From: Zwartia vadi
GTDB taxonomy: Bacteria > Pseudomonadota > Gammaproteobacteria > Burkholderiales > Burkholderiaceae_B
NCBI RefSeq assembly: GCF_030410375.1
Contig: NZ_JAUHHE010000002.1
Location: 62,001 to 126,000, forward strand
DNA length: 64,000 nt
Direction of reading: 5' to 3'
Part shown: in pieces, positions 9,173 through 17,551 of the stretch
Position numbering within the stretch: position 1 is the first letter of the stretch
Layout of the letters: each line of letters opens with the position of its first letter
Notes under the pieces: model-generated
Told to the model about the DNA's origin: nothing
Databases searched by the model: none
The model's input: the letters and a program-made list of their open reading frames with translations, nothing else
Translations under genes and position numbers: made by a program

Positions 9173-9247
9173 AAAGCTACATACTTCTCTAAATCTTTGC
9201 GTGTCCCCGACCAATATGGGTTGATTTGAGAGAGAGTATGTAGCTTT
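9173..9247. repeat. Long inverted repeat (possible structured RNA or element end)
   Basis: AAAGCTACATACT (9173-9185) is perfectly complementary to 9235-9247. Pairing continues with small bulges (9187-9190 with 9231-9234, 9191-9195 with 9223-9227), for about 22 bp in all around a 27-base apical region. There is no T run on either side typical of an intrinsic terminator. It lies just beyond the kdsB stop. Confidence 0.6.
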
Positions 9248-9308
9248 GTAAACATTCTAACCGGCTTGCCGCATCGCAGCACTTGACGCAGTTTGGCTTG
9301 TGTGGTGG

Positions 9309-10082
9309 TTACCCTGATCTTAATCCTTGCTCAGACAATATTCGACGCACGCGCTCCAGGTCGATTTGTGTGTCAACTCCGGCACCGGGGTGATGCGCTG
9401 TTTGATGAACCGCGATTTTGTAGCCGTGTTCAAGTGCACGTAATTGCTCGAGTGCTTCAATCCCTTCTAAAACGCCACGGGAAAGGACTGGAAACTTTTT
9501 TAAAAAATGCACCCGGTAGGCGTACAAACCAATGTGGTGAAGCGCAGACGGACTGACTGTCTGAGCGCCGTTTGAGAGTGCATCGCGATCCCAGGGTATG
9601 GGCGCGCGTGAAAAATATAGCGCCAGATTATTTTGGTCACACACCACTTTGACAACGTTTGGATTGAAAAAATCTGAGGCCTCGACAATCGGAGCAGCGC
9701 AGGTAGCGATTGCAGCGGTTGGATGTTGGGCCAGAAGAGATGCCACGTGATTGATCAGTAATGGGTCGATCAGCGGTTCGTCGCCCTGAACATTCACTAC
9801 GATTGCCTCATCTGGAAGCTCGAGTTGTTCAACCGTTTCAGCGAGGCGATCTGTTCCCGAGGGATGATCGCTGCGGGTCATGATGGTTTGTATATCGTAG
9901 GCGCTCACAGCTTGAGCGATCCCTACGTCATCTGTTGCAATTAAGATTTTCTTGGCTTCGGAGAGAGCAGCGCGTTGCGCGACCCGCACGACCATTGGAA
10001 TGCCAGCAAGGTCCGCCAACATTTTGCCTGGCAGTCTGGTTGAGGCTTGCCGGGCAGGAATGATGACAAAAAAGGGGTGCAT
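9309..10082 (-). CDS. kdsB: 3-deoxy-manno-octulosonate cytidylyltransferase
   Basis: A 257-residue nucleotidyltransferase with the N-terminal IIPARQASTRLPGKML motif near residues 7-22 that binds CTP, and VNVQGDEPLI near 98-107 with the metal aspartate. It activates Kdo as CMP-Kdo for lipopolysaccharide inner core synthesis in the cytosol. The length matches the family. It follows the trm112-like gene by 18 bases in the lpxK block on the minus strand, which fits the usual betaproteobacterial order. Confidence 0.96.
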   Translation of the reverse strand: MHPFFVIIPARQASTRLPGKMLADLAGIPMVVRVAQRAALSEAKKILIATDDVGIAQAVSAYDIQTIMTRSDHPSGTDRLAETVEQLELPDEAIVVNVQGDEPLIDPLLINHVASLLAQHPTAAIATCAAPIVEASDFFNPNVVKVVCDQNNLALYFSRAPIPWDRDALSNGAQTVSPSALHHIGLYAYRVHFLKKFPVLSRGVLEGIEALEQLRALEHGYKIAVHQTAHHPGAGVDTQIDLERVRRILSEQGLRSG

Positions 10083-10100
10083 GTTGATGACCTGAGGATT

Positions 10101-10295
10101 TCAGGATTTGTCTGAGGTGATGTCTTCGGTATCTTCGAGTACGCGCGCCTCAGCCTCTAGCATGACTGGCACGCCATCGTGAACAGGAAAGGCAAGTCGA
10201 TCAGCCCGGCACACAAGCTCGGTGTGATCGGAGTTTGAATACAGGCGACCCTTGCAAAGGGGGCAGACTAAGAGGTCAAGAAGGCGTGTTTGCAT
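10101..10295 (-). CDS. Trm112-family (UPF0434) small protein
   Basis: I chose the start MQTRLLDLLVCPLC, giving 64 residues, because it matches the family N-terminus and leaves 13 bases after the lpxK stop. A longer in-frame start would overlap lpxK by 23 bases. The protein has one CxxC (CPLC) near residues 10-13 and a LVCRADRLAFPV stretch, as in YcaR. Trm112 proteins are activators of methyltransferases, but the bacterial partner is not established. Its place between lpxK and kdsB is standard. Confidence 0.88.
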   Translation of the reverse strand: MQTRLLDLLVCPLCKGRLYSNSDHTELVCRADRLAFPVHDGVPVMLEAEARVLEDTEDITSDKS

Positions 10296-10308
10296 AGATG
10301 CATTGTAA

Positions 10309-11421
10309 TCATTCGATGGGCAATCGCGCACTTTTTATCTGTAGCTGACGATCAAGCCAAGGCAAAAATTCCGGGTCTGAAAAATACATGTTGACTTCGG
10401 CAACCCATACGCGTGGATCAGAAGTGTTCTCACATTTCACCGCATCTTTGCCTGTGATAACAATGACATCTGCAACGAGTCCAGCAAAAGTCTTTGGATC
10501 ATAAGAAAAATGATCGGGCAGCGGCACTGTTCCTGCAAGTGTGAGGCCGATTTTTTGCAAGCCTTTGAAAAACCTCGCAGGCATAGCGATCCCTGCGACA
10601 GCAATGACACGTGAACCACGGACAAATGATAAAAAGCTATCAAGCTCTATCGAGCGACCATCTTGAAGATGTCGGAAACGACAGATCTCCAGACCGACAT
10701 TAGTATGTCGCGGCACCATACCTTTTTTTACTCCGCCAGAGAGCAAGGAAGACTGTTTTTTTTCAATATTTGGGACGTTGTCATTTCGGGTCAAAATGGC
10801 CTGAACGGTACGCAAACGGCTGACAGGTTCTCTAAGAGGGCCGGCAGGCAGGAGCCAGCCATTTCCTGTCCCCCTTGCATCCTGAACGACAAGCTCAATA
10901 TCGCGAGGCAGCCTTAAGTGTTGCAGGCCATCGTCAGAGATCACCAGGTCGAGCTGCGGGCAATGTTCAAGTAAAGTTTGGTATGCCAAGCGCCTGTTTG
11001 GGTGCACGCAAATGGGAACATCTGACTCTCGTGCAATCATTGCGGGTTCATCGCCAAAGCGCTGAGCAGAGATGTGGCCTTGTCCAAAAAGAGGTTTTTC
11101 GCCTATTGCTACCCCATATCCCCGGCTGATGACGCCAGGATGCCAGCCTCTTGCTTTGAGTGCATTGACCAGCGCGATGACAACAGGGGTTTTGCCTGTT
11201 CCGCCAATGTAGATGTTGCCAACAATCAACACAGGGATCTTGTTTTGTTCATACTGCTTCGGTCGCCATCTCGAAAGTTGTTTGTGAATTTCAAGGCGAA
11301 TGCACAAGACGATACCAACTAGCAAGGCGAGGGGCGACATCAGCCATGCCCACAGGCCTCGGGTTTGCCATTGTTTGTGCAACCAGTGCTCGAGTCGGGC
11401 TCTGAGGGCCGGATTTCTCAC
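10309..11421 (-). CDS. lpxK: Tetraacyldisaccharide 4'-kinase
   Basis: A 370-residue lipid A biosynthesis kinase with an N-terminal membrane anchor (about residues 24-42). The P-loop GGTGKT lies at residues 73-78, and SDDGLQH near 160-166 is a conserved family motif. It adds the 4'-phosphate to the lipid A disaccharide at the inner membrane. The ATG overlaps the stop of the exbD-like gene by four bases. It is the longer type (about 340-370), common in betaproteobacteria. Confidence 0.95.
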   Translation of the reverse strand: MRNPALRARLEHWLHKQWQTRGLWAWLMSPLALLVGIVLCIRLEIHKQLSRWRPKQYEQNKIPVLIVGNIYIGGTGKTPVVIALVNALKARGWHPGVISRGYGVAIGEKPLFGQGHISAQRFGDEPAMIARESDVPICVHPNRRLAYQTLLEHCPQLDLVISDDGLQHLRLPRDIELVVQDARGTGNGWLLPAGPLREPVSRLRTVQAILTRNDNVPNIEKKQSSLLSGGVKKGMVPRHTNVGLEICRFRHLQDGRSIELDSFLSFVRGSRVIAVAGIAMPARFFKGLQKIGLTLAGTVPLPDHFSYDPKTFAGLVADVIVITGKDAVKCENTSDPRVWVAEVNMYFSDPEFLPWLDRQLQIKSARLPIE

Positions 11422-11822
11422 TGCGCGACCTGTGTGGCGAAATGAACTTTGCTCAGTCCTGCTTCGCGTGCTGCTTGCATGGCGTGCACTACGGCCTGGT
11501 GAGGTGCCATACCATCAGCGCGAATCAGCAAAACGCTGTCAGGTTGACCGTCATGTTGTGCCCTTAAGCCGGCGGACAAATCAGCGGATGAGATGAGACG
11601 TCCCGATAAGGAAAAGCGACCATCTTGCGAAATCGAGACCTCCAGTGTCGGAGAGGTCATTTGCTCAGCGGCAGCCTGGGGTAAGGAAATTTTCAACTGG
11701 CGGTCACGCGTGAACGTGGTGGTGGCAGCTAAAAAAATCAAAATGACTAGCAGTACATCAATCAACGGGATCAGATTGATATCAGGTGAGTCGTCTGTCG
11801 ACAATTGTGAGCGAAAGTTCAT
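11418..11822 (-). CDS. exbD: ExbD/TolR-family proton channel subunit
   Basis: A 134-residue protein with one membrane helix at about residues 17-35 preceded by INLIPLIDVLLVILIF, where the Asp is the conserved proton-carrying residue of ExbD/TolR. The rest is a periplasmic domain. With the ExbB-like protein upstream it would form a proton-driven motor that energises an outer-membrane or envelope partner. No TonB or tolA gene is adjacent, so the partner is unknown. The 4-base overlap with lpxK suggests co-expression with lipid A synthesis. Confidence 0.9.
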   Translation of the reverse strand: MNFRSQLSTDDSPDINLIPLIDVLLVILIFLAATTTFTRDRQLKISLPQAAAEQMTSPTLEVSISQDGRFSLSGRLISSADLSAGLRAQHDGQPDSVLLIRADGMAPHQAVVHAMQAAREAGLSKVHFATQVAQ

Positions 11823-11834
11823 CTCTTTGCGTGC

Positions 11835-12425
11835 TTAAAGATTTTGTGCGACGTAACGTGCGGACTGTTCCAGTTTGAGCAAAAGTGCATCAACGCGGGA
11901 TTTGAACAGTCGATGTGCCAGAACAGCCGGGATGGCGATCAAAATGCCGAAACCCGTGTTGTAAAGCGCGATGGAGATTCCGCGTGCTAGCTCGGTGGGG
12001 TCCGAGCCGTCAGGTCGATAAGCGGCAAATATTTCGATCATACCCACTACGGTACCAAACAAGCCCATCAGAGGGGCAATGCTGGCTACGGTGGCTAGGG
12101 CAGGTAGGTAGCGTTGCAGGATATGCGCGACATCGTGTCCGGCATCTTCAACTGCAAGTCTTAACTCGTTTGGTGGCAGGTGCCGGTGTGAAAGTAATGC
12201 TGCAAGGACGTACCCTAAAGGTGAAGAAGTACGAAGTTTATCAATGGCCTCGGCCGAGTCAGCCTTTGCGCGAACCATCTGGATGACCTGCGCAGTAAGT
12301 TCGGAAGGAATAATGCGTTGGGTTGTTAGACTCAATGACCGTTCGATCACGATCGCCAAGCCAACGATGGATAGGGCAATGAGTGGCCATATTGGCCAAC
12401 CGGCCTGAATCACGATTGATTGCAA
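11835..12425 (-). CDS. exbB: MotA/TolQ/ExbB-family proton channel subunit
   Basis: A 196-residue protein with three hydrophobic segments near residues 8-27, 107-130 and 150-172. The conserved stretch ASIAPLMGLFGTVVGMIEIF lies around residues 113-132. It starts with TTG at 12425; a GAGG sequence eight bases upstream supports this start. It precedes the exbD-like gene by 12 bases. It probably works with that protein as an energy-coupling proton channel. TolQ is the main alternative, but no other tol genes are nearby. Confidence 0.88.
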   Translation of the reverse strand: MQSIVIQAGWPIWPLIALSIVGLAIVIERSLSLTTQRIIPSELTAQVIQMVRAKADSAEAIDKLRTSSPLGYVLAALLSHRHLPPNELRLAVEDAGHDVAHILQRYLPALATVASIAPLMGLFGTVVGMIEIFAAYRPDGSDPTELARGISIALYNTGFGILIAIPAVLAHRLFKSRVDALLLKLEQSARYVAQNL

Positions 12426-12761
12426 AGAAAAACCTCTAGAATTTAAATGAACATATACAGAATATTGTTGGCATGGTACGGGCGCAACGTGATCCTTGGC
12501 AAGCTGAGTAAGGATGAAAAGCTATCCACAGAACTTGTGGATAATTCTGTGCGCATCTTCTGAAATGATGGAAAATGGGTGCTTTGAGGCAATTGCTTAA
12601 TTTTTGAGCAACCGTAAAGTATTTTTATTGTTTTTCTTTTAAAACAATAGCTTACAAAATTTATTTAATTATATTTAATAACTAAATCGATATTTTCTTT
12701 CGCCACAATAACTTATTCATTTTTTATTACGTTTGTGGACAATCTTCGGCGCCAATCCCTT
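12426..12761. other. Divergent intergenic region with two DnaA-box-like sites and an AT-rich tract
   Basis: This gap holds CTATCCACA (12522-12530) and TGTGGATAA (12536-12544) in inverted orientation, then an extremely AT-rich stretch at about 12600-12730. It also must hold the promoters for the exbB-like gene and xseA. No coding frame or RNA gene is evident. Confidence 0.6.
12522..12544. promoter_or_regulatory. Inverted pair of DnaA boxes
   Basis: TGTGGATAA is the exact complement of the consensus TTATCCACA; CTATCCACA differs at one position. They face each other across GAACT, making an 8-bp palindrome with a 5-base centre. DnaA binding is inferred from consensus. Confidence 0.5.
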
Positions 12762-14129
12762 ATGTCTTCTAGTTTTCAACTAAATAATCCTGCAATGACG
12801 CGGGACATTCTCACGGTGTCAGAGCTTAATCAAGCTGTCGCTAAGCTTTTGGAAGACAGCTTCGATGTGAGTTGGGTTAGGGGGGAGGTTTCCAACTTTA
12901 CTCCCGCGGCCTCTGGTCATTGGTATTTCACGCTCAAGGATAATGGAGCCTCTGTACGTGCGGTGATGTTTAGAAGCCGGGCTGCCTCAGTTGGTTTTAT
13001 CCCCAAGTCTGGGGATTCGATCGAGCTAAAGGGACGCGTGACGCTTTATGAGGCGAGGGGCGAGTATCAGATTCAGGCAGAACAGATGCGACGTGCGGGA
13101 TTGGGCTCGTTATTTGAGGCTTTTCTGGCTCTTAAAGCGAAGTTGACCGAAGAAGGCTTGTTTGATCAGGCAAATAAACGAGAGATTGCGGAGCATCCTC
13201 GGGCAATCGGCGTCATCACCTCTCTGTCTGCTGCGGCATTGCGTGATGTTCTGACAGCACTCGAACGACGTGCGCCGCATGTACCCGTTGTGATTTATCC
13301 CGCAATGGTTCAGGGTGCGGGAGCTGCGTTGCAACTGCGACAGGCCTTGGCTTTGGCCAATGAGCGCCAAGAAGTCGATACGATCTTGCTCGTCAGAGGG
13401 GGCGGCAGCATAGAGGATCTCTGGAGTTTTAATGATGAGGCCCTGGCGCGTGATATTTCCGCGAGTCTCATACCTGTTGTCTGCGGGGTTGGGCACGAAA
13501 CAGACTTTACGATTGCCGATTTTGTGGCCGACCTTCGTGCCCCCACGCCAACGGCGGCAGCTGAGCTTGTTTGTACCGCGCGCAATGTGCTGATCGAAAG
13601 GGTTGGGCGCGCGCGTACGCAGCTCGGACTCTCCATTCAGCGAAAGATCGACCGGCTGGCGCAGCGTGTCGATCGCATCGCAGCTGGCGTGGTGTCACCT
13701 TCTCAGCGTTTGACGCATCAAGCGGAGCGGCTCGCGGGGGTCGCTTTTAGAATGCGCGCGACGATGCAACGCATTCATCAACAGCGCTTGACCTTAGTCG
13801 ATCAAACGCAAACAAGGCTAAGAGGGGTCTTGCCTTCCGTGCAGCTAAACCGCGAGCGCTTGCAGCGCAACATCCATGCGCTATCCTCGGCTCAGCACAG
13901 GATGCTTTCAGCGCGCGAAACGGGGCTGATGGCGCTCAACGCGCAACTGCGGGCATTGAGCCCAGAGCAAACACTGAATCGTGGCTATGCGATTGTGCGC
14001 ACAACAGACGGAAAGCTCGTGCGATCGTCCCACGATATTGAGCTGAACGCGTCCCTTGAGCTCAAGCTTGCGACTGGAGCCGCCTTGGTGCAGGTTCAGG
14101 CGCTTCGGCATGCTGATGATGCGATCTAG
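12762..14129 (+). CDS. xseA: Exodeoxyribonuclease VII large subunit
   Basis: The ATG at 12762 gives 455 residues; a GTG at 12735 would add nine, and an ATG at 12795 would also keep the domain. The N-terminal OB fold (VSWVRGEVSNF, SGHWYFTLKD) is followed by the catalytic core with GVITSLSAAALRDVL and VRGGGSIEDLWSFND, and a long coiled-coil region. The final NRGYAIVR is a family hallmark. With the small subunit XseB (not in the window) it degrades single-stranded DNA to oligonucleotides. Confidence 0.94.
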   Translation: MSSSFQLNNPAMTRDILTVSELNQAVAKLLEDSFDVSWVRGEVSNFTPAASGHWYFTLKDNGASVRAVMFRSRAASVGFIPKSGDSIELKGRVTLYEARGEYQIQAEQMRRAGLGSLFEAFLALKAKLTEEGLFDQANKREIAEHPRAIGVITSLSAAALRDVLTALERRAPHVPVVIYPAMVQGAGAALQLRQALALANERQEVDTILLVRGGGSIEDLWSFNDEALARDISASLIPVVCGVGHETDFTIADFVADLRAPTPTAAAELVCTARNVLIERVGRARTQLGLSIQRKIDRLAQRVDRIAAGVVSPSQRLTHQAERLAGVAFRMRATMQRIHQQRLTLVDQTQTRLRGVLPSVQLNRERLQRNIHALSSAQHRMLSARETGLMALNAQLRALSPEQTLNRGYAIVRTTDGKLVRSSHDIELNASLELKLATGAALVQVQALRHADDAI

Positions 14130-14236
14130 CGTTCGTTAACCCTTGAGAAAGGAGGGGTTGTAGCCAGGAGTTCTGCGCGTCCGATACAATAAGGAATACG
14201 GTTTGTTTTACCTACATTCAAGAGGACTTTGCAATA

Positions 14237-14815
14237 ATGGCCCATACACTCCCAGCTTTGCCTTACGCAATGGATGCTTTGGCACCCACCATTTCGAAAG
14301 AAACGCTCGAGTTTCACTACGGCAAGCATCATCAGACCTACGTGACAAACTTGAACAACCTGATCCCCGGCACTGAGTTTGAGTCAGCATCCCTTGAGGA
14401 GATTGTCAAAAAATCCTCTGGTGGTATTTTTAATAATGCTGCGCAGGTCTGGAATCACACGTTCTACTGGAACAGCATGGCTCCTAATGCTGGTGGAGAA
14501 CCAACTGGCAAGCTGGCTGATGCAATCAAAGCAAAATGGGGTAGTGTTGCCGCATTTAAAGAGGCTTTTAACAAATCAGCTGCCGGCAATTTTGGATCAG
14601 GCTGGACATGGCTCGTCAAAAAAGCTGACGGCTCCCTCGATATCGTTAACACGAGCAATGCCGCGACGCCACTGACCACTACGGATGTGCCGCTGTTGAC
14701 CTGTGATGTATGGGAACACGCTTATTACATCGATTACCGCAATGCCCGCCCCAAGTACCTGGAAAGCTTCTGGAATCTGGTCAACTGGTCTTTTGCTGCC
14801 AAAAACTTCGGATAA
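14237..14815 (+). CDS. sodB: Superoxide dismutase, iron type
   Basis: A 192-residue enzyme of normal length. Metal ligands are visible as a His in [10 protein letters not shown], His in QVWNHTFYW and the pair in [14 protein letters not shown] (Asp and His). The AAQVWNH stretch with Gln before the His is the pattern of the iron enzymes rather than the manganese ones. It dismutates superoxide in the cytosol. An intrinsic terminator follows within 30 bases, so it is probably a single-gene unit. Confidence 0.95.
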   Translation: MAHTLPALPYAMDALAPTISKETLEFHYGKHHQTYVTNLNNLIPGTEFESASLEEIVKKSSGGIFNNAAQVWNHTFYWNSMAPNAGGEPTGKLADAIKAKWGSVAAFKEAFNKSAAGNFGSGWTWLVKKADGSLDIVNTSNAATPLTTTDVPLLTCDVWEHAYYIDYRNARPKYLESFWNLVNWSFAAKNFG

Positions 14816-14841
14816 GCCCAGATCACTTGGCTTAATCTATC

Positions 14842-14870
14842 AAACCGGCCCTTGGGTCGGTTTTTTTTCG
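14842..14870 (+). terminator. Intrinsic terminator of sodB
   Basis: A stem of about nine pairs (14842-14850 with 14855-14863, one G-U) with a 4-base loop is followed by a run of T up to 14868. It directly follows sodB. Confidence 0.88.
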
Positions 14871-14929
14871 ACCATGTTTTTGAGCTAAGATTTCGCAAGA
14901 GACCTTTAACACTTAATGAGTGATTTGCC

Positions 14930-16135
14930 ATGGATAAAAACGCCTATATTTGCGATGCAATTCGTACACCTTTCGGTCGTTATGCCGGTTCGCTGGCATC
15001 CGTACGAACCGATGATCTCGCTGCTATTCCTGTTCGCGCGCTGGCTGAGCGTAATCCTGGCGTTAAGTGGGATGAGCTTGATGATGCGTTAATGGGGTGC
15101 GCCAACCAAGCTGGCGAAGACAATCGCAACGTCGCGCGGATGGCGACTTTGCTCGCAGGGTTGCCCGACGTGGTGCCCGGTGGCACGATCAATCGTTTAT
15201 GCGGTTCTGGCATGGATGCCATCGGGACTGCCGCGCGTGCGATTCGTTCAGGCGATGCGTCTTTGATGCTTGCCGGCGGTGTCGAAAGCATGACGCGCGC
15301 GCCCTTTGTCATGGGTAAGGCTGATTCAGCGTTTTCTCGAAGTGCTGCGATTTACGACACCACAATCGGTTGGCGTTTTGTCAATAAATTGATGAAGGCC
15401 AAGTATGGTGTCGATTCGATGCCCGAGACTGCTGAAAATGTTGCGGATCAATTCAATATCTCACGCGCAGATCAAGATTTATTTGCGATGGCCAGCCAGG
15501 AAAAGACCGCAGCCGCTCAAAAGAGTGGTTATTTTGATAGTGAAATCGTGGCGGTCAGTATCGCTCAAAAGAAAGGCGACGCTTTGATTGTGAATCGTGA
15601 TGAGCATCCCCGTCAGACTAGCCTGGAATCACTCGCTAAACTCAAGGGCGTTGTGCGAGAAGGTGGCTCTGTCACGGCCGGCAACGCCTCTGGTGTCAAT
15701 GATGGTGCTGTCGCGATGTTGCTTGCTCATGAACAAGCGGCTTCGCGCCACGGCTTGAAGCCCCGTGCTCGTGTCGTGGCAATGGCGACTGCTGGTGTTG
15801 AGCCTCGCATTATGGGGATTGGTCCAGCACCTGCCTCACAAAAAGTTTTGGCCCTTGCAGGTTTGACGCTGGCTCAGATGGATGTGATCGAGCTCAATGA
15901 GGCGTTTGCCGCTCAGGGTCTGGCAGTTTTACGCCTGCTTGGTATCGCGGACAATGACCCGCGTGTCAATCCAAATGGAGGCGCGATTGCGCTGGGTCAC
16001 CCATTAGGGGCCAGCGGTGCGCGTCTGGTCATGACGGCGGTCCATCAACTCGAGGTCACCGGAGGGCGCTACGGGTTGTGCACCATGTGCATCGGAGTGG
16101 GGCAGGGTATTGCGATGATTATTGAACGCGTCTAG
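14930..16135 (+). CDS. pcaF: Acetyl-CoA acyltransferase of the 3-oxoadipyl-CoA thiolase type
   Basis: A 401-residue thiolase. The acyl-accepting cysteine is C91 in NRLCGSGMD, followed by GHPLGASGAR and CTMCIGVGQG for the catalytic His and second Cys. The stretches CANQAGEDNRNVARM and IYDTTIGWRFVN with PETAENVA are typical of PcaF/PaaJ, which cleaves 3-oxoadipyl-CoA to succinyl-CoA and acetyl-CoA. No other pca or paa genes are near, and terminators flank it on both sides, so it stands alone. General beta-ketothiolase activity remains possible. Confidence 0.85.
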   Translation: MDKNAYICDAIRTPFGRYAGSLASVRTDDLAAIPVRALAERNPGVKWDELDDALMGCANQAGEDNRNVARMATLLAGLPDVVPGGTINRLCGSGMDAIGTAARAIRSGDASLMLAGGVESMTRAPFVMGKADSAFSRSAAIYDTTIGWRFVNKLMKAKYGVDSMPETAENVADQFNISRADQDLFAMASQEKTAAAQKSGYFDSEIVAVSIAQKKGDALIVNRDEHPRQTSLESLAKLKGVVREGGSVTAGNASGVNDGAVAMLLAHEQAASRHGLKPRARVVAMATAGVEPRIMGIGPAPASQKVLALAGLTLAQMDVIELNEAFAAQGLAVLRLLGIADNDPRVNPNGGAIALGHPLGASGARLVMTAVHQLEVTGGRYGLCTMCIGVGQGIAMIIERV

Positions 16136-16163
16136 ACCAAACTCTCCTGTGCAGGCTTTCTTC

Positions 16164-16197
16164 AAATACTCGGCTTACTGCAAGCCGAGTATTTTTT
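16164..16197. terminator. Bidirectional terminator between pcaF and the DUF192 gene
   Basis: A 12- to 13-bp perfect stem (16164-16176 with 16182-16194) with a 5-base loop has T runs on the plus strand and A runs on the other side. It overlaps the last codons of the convergent DUF192 gene and can serve both. Confidence 0.85.
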
Positions 16198-16645
16198 TAC
16201 CTGCAGTCATACCGCGAGCAGCAAACCATCCTTGTTCCATTTCGAGCGCCAGCCTAACCGGCTTTTCAGAGCAGTGCGACTGATCACTTTGTGGCGTCAT
16301 ATCCGCAATATTGACTATTGTTCCGTCATCATGCAGAAAAGCGATCGACAATGGAATGAAGGTGTTGCGCATCCAAAAACATTGCACATTTGCCTGTTCA
16401 AAGACAAATAGCATGCCGTGATTGGGAGCAAGCGACTTGCGATACATTAGTCCCGTTGTTCGAGACTCAGGCGTCGCTGCAACCTCGGCTTGAATGACGT
16501 GCATGCCGGCACTTAGTTTTTTGATGGGTAATGTGGTTTTAGTTTGCGCATGTGCAGCGCTAAACGTTGAGAAAAAACCAATAATAAAAACAAACAGCAC
16601 GACCATCAGATCGCGCTGTTTTTCTTGCGGGAACCGTCTATACAT
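16175..16645 (-). CDS. DUF192 family exported protein
   Basis: A 156-residue protein with an N-terminal hydrophobic segment (about residues 12-33) ending in AHAQ, which fits a signal peptide. The mature part carries the DUF192 core: RTTGLMYRKSLAPNHGMLFVF, then FWMRNTFIPLSIAFL and a C-terminal ALEMEQGWFAARGM. The function of the family is not established. Its stop codon lies inside the shared terminator with pcaF. It is probably periplasmic. Confidence 0.85.
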   Translation of the reverse strand: MYRRFPQEKQRDLMVVLFVFIIGFFSTFSAAHAQTKTTLPIKKLSAGMHVIQAEVAATPESRTTGLMYRKSLAPNHGMLFVFEQANVQCFWMRNTFIPLSIAFLHDDGTIVNIADMTPQSDQSHCSEKPVRLALEMEQGWFAARGMTAGKKILGLQ

Positions 16646-16680
16646 TGCGTAGTATCCAAGGGGTTATTCACCCCGGCCGC

Positions 16681-16914
16681 TTACGCAGCAGTTATATTGG
16701 TGGCTTGTTTGCCCTTGGGACCCTGGGTGACTTCAAAGGCGACCTTCTGGCCTTCTTTGAGAGTCTTAAAACCATTCATCTGAATCGCTGAAAAATGAGC
16801 AAACAGGTCTTCGCCGCCATCATCTGGCGTGACAAATCCAAAACCTTTTGCATCGTTAAACCATTTAACGGTTCCGGTGACCTTAGGGCCATTACTTGTG
16901 GTCGAGTCTGACAT
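16681..16914 (-). CDS. Cold-shock domain protein (CspA family)
   Basis: A 77-residue single-stranded nucleic acid binding protein with the RNP motifs KGFGFV and DLFAHFSAI and the start [15 protein letters not shown]. It has an extra N-terminal tail of about ten residues ([10 protein letters not shown]) compared with E. coli CspA. Such proteins melt RNA structure, often under cold or stationary stress. The 261-base gap upstream, shared with clpS, contains an 8-bp hairpin (17002-17009 with 17017-17024) that would lie in a long 5' leader, as is common for csp genes. Confidence 0.93.
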   Translation of the reverse strand: MSDSTTSNGPKVTGTVKWFNDAKGFGFVTPDDGGEDLFAHFSAIQMNGFKTLKEGQKVAFEVTQGPKGKQATNITAA

Positions 16915-17001
16915 TCCGACTGCCTCTTCTGTACGTTGTATAAACTAAACGGAAAACTGATTAATTGCATTTGAATGAAAAAATCTGCTTCCGGCATCTT
17001 G

Positions 17002-17024
17002 ACACTCAAAAAAGCCTTGAGTGT
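17002..17024 (-). promoter_or_regulatory. Hairpin in the putative 5' leader of the cold-shock gene
   Basis: ACACTCAA pairs with TTGAGTGT across a 7-base loop, about 90 bases upstream of the cold-shock start. There is no T run, so it is not a standard terminator. A role in leader structure is inferred. Confidence 0.3.
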
Positions 17025-17175
17025 GATGTGATATTGGGGAGATTTAAGAAGTTCGTCAAGTATCGGTTTGCCTAGTATTTGCTGCTTTCGCATGGATTTA
17101 GTGTATTTGTTAAGTGATTTTTTATACTAATCTGGTCTATAAAACGAACACTGAACTTTATTTGAACTGTTGACC

Positions 17176-17499
17176 ATGCCAGCACGTACCACCCTGACAC
17201 CAGACCTTGTCGTAGAGAAGCAGAGCGCTAAAACTGCTCCACCTCCCATGTACAAGGTTATTTTGTTAAACGATGACTACACACCAATGGAGTTCGTTGT
17301 TCATGTTCTCCAAAAGTTTTTTGGTAAAGGCCATGAAGAGGCGATGAGGATCATGTTGCAAGTTCACCACGAAGGCAAGGGCGTTTGTGGGGTTTACCCG
17401 CACGATATAGCTGCGAGCCGAATTGCGCAGGTTTCGCAGCACGCTCGGGCCCGTCAGCATCCATTGCAATGTGTAATGGAACCGGCAAGTGACGAATAA
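17176..17499 (+). CDS. clpS: ATP-dependent Clp protease adaptor ClpS
   Basis: Starting at the ATG at 17176 gives 107 residues; an upstream TTG at 17170 is less likely. The conserved core [18 protein letters not shown] (about residues 28-45) holds the N-degron pocket, and the protein ends in the usual SDE tail region. ClpS delivers proteins with destabilising N-termini to ClpA. It lies 52 bases before clpA on the same strand, the standard order. Confidence 0.95.
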   Translation: MPARTTLTPDLVVEKQSAKTAPPPMYKVILLNDDYTPMEFVVHVLQKFFGKGHEEAMRIMLQVHHEGKGVCGVYPHDIAASRIAQVSQHARARQHPLQCVMEPASDE

Positions 17500-17551
17500 G
17501 GCATAGAATGCAATATAACGGTGTAACACTTGATAGAACGTCGGAGGAAAT

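Larger units (their letters stand above)
8904..9308. other. AT-rich segment upstream of the repressor gene
   Basis: About 400 bases without a convincing gene. It contains a 5-bp hairpin GAGTC/GACTC (9034-9049), the two-copy repeat at 9138-9159 and a long inverted repeat at 9173-9247. The promoter of the repressor gene must lie here, but I cannot single out a strong one. The segment also forms the region downstream of kdsB. Confidence 0.65.
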
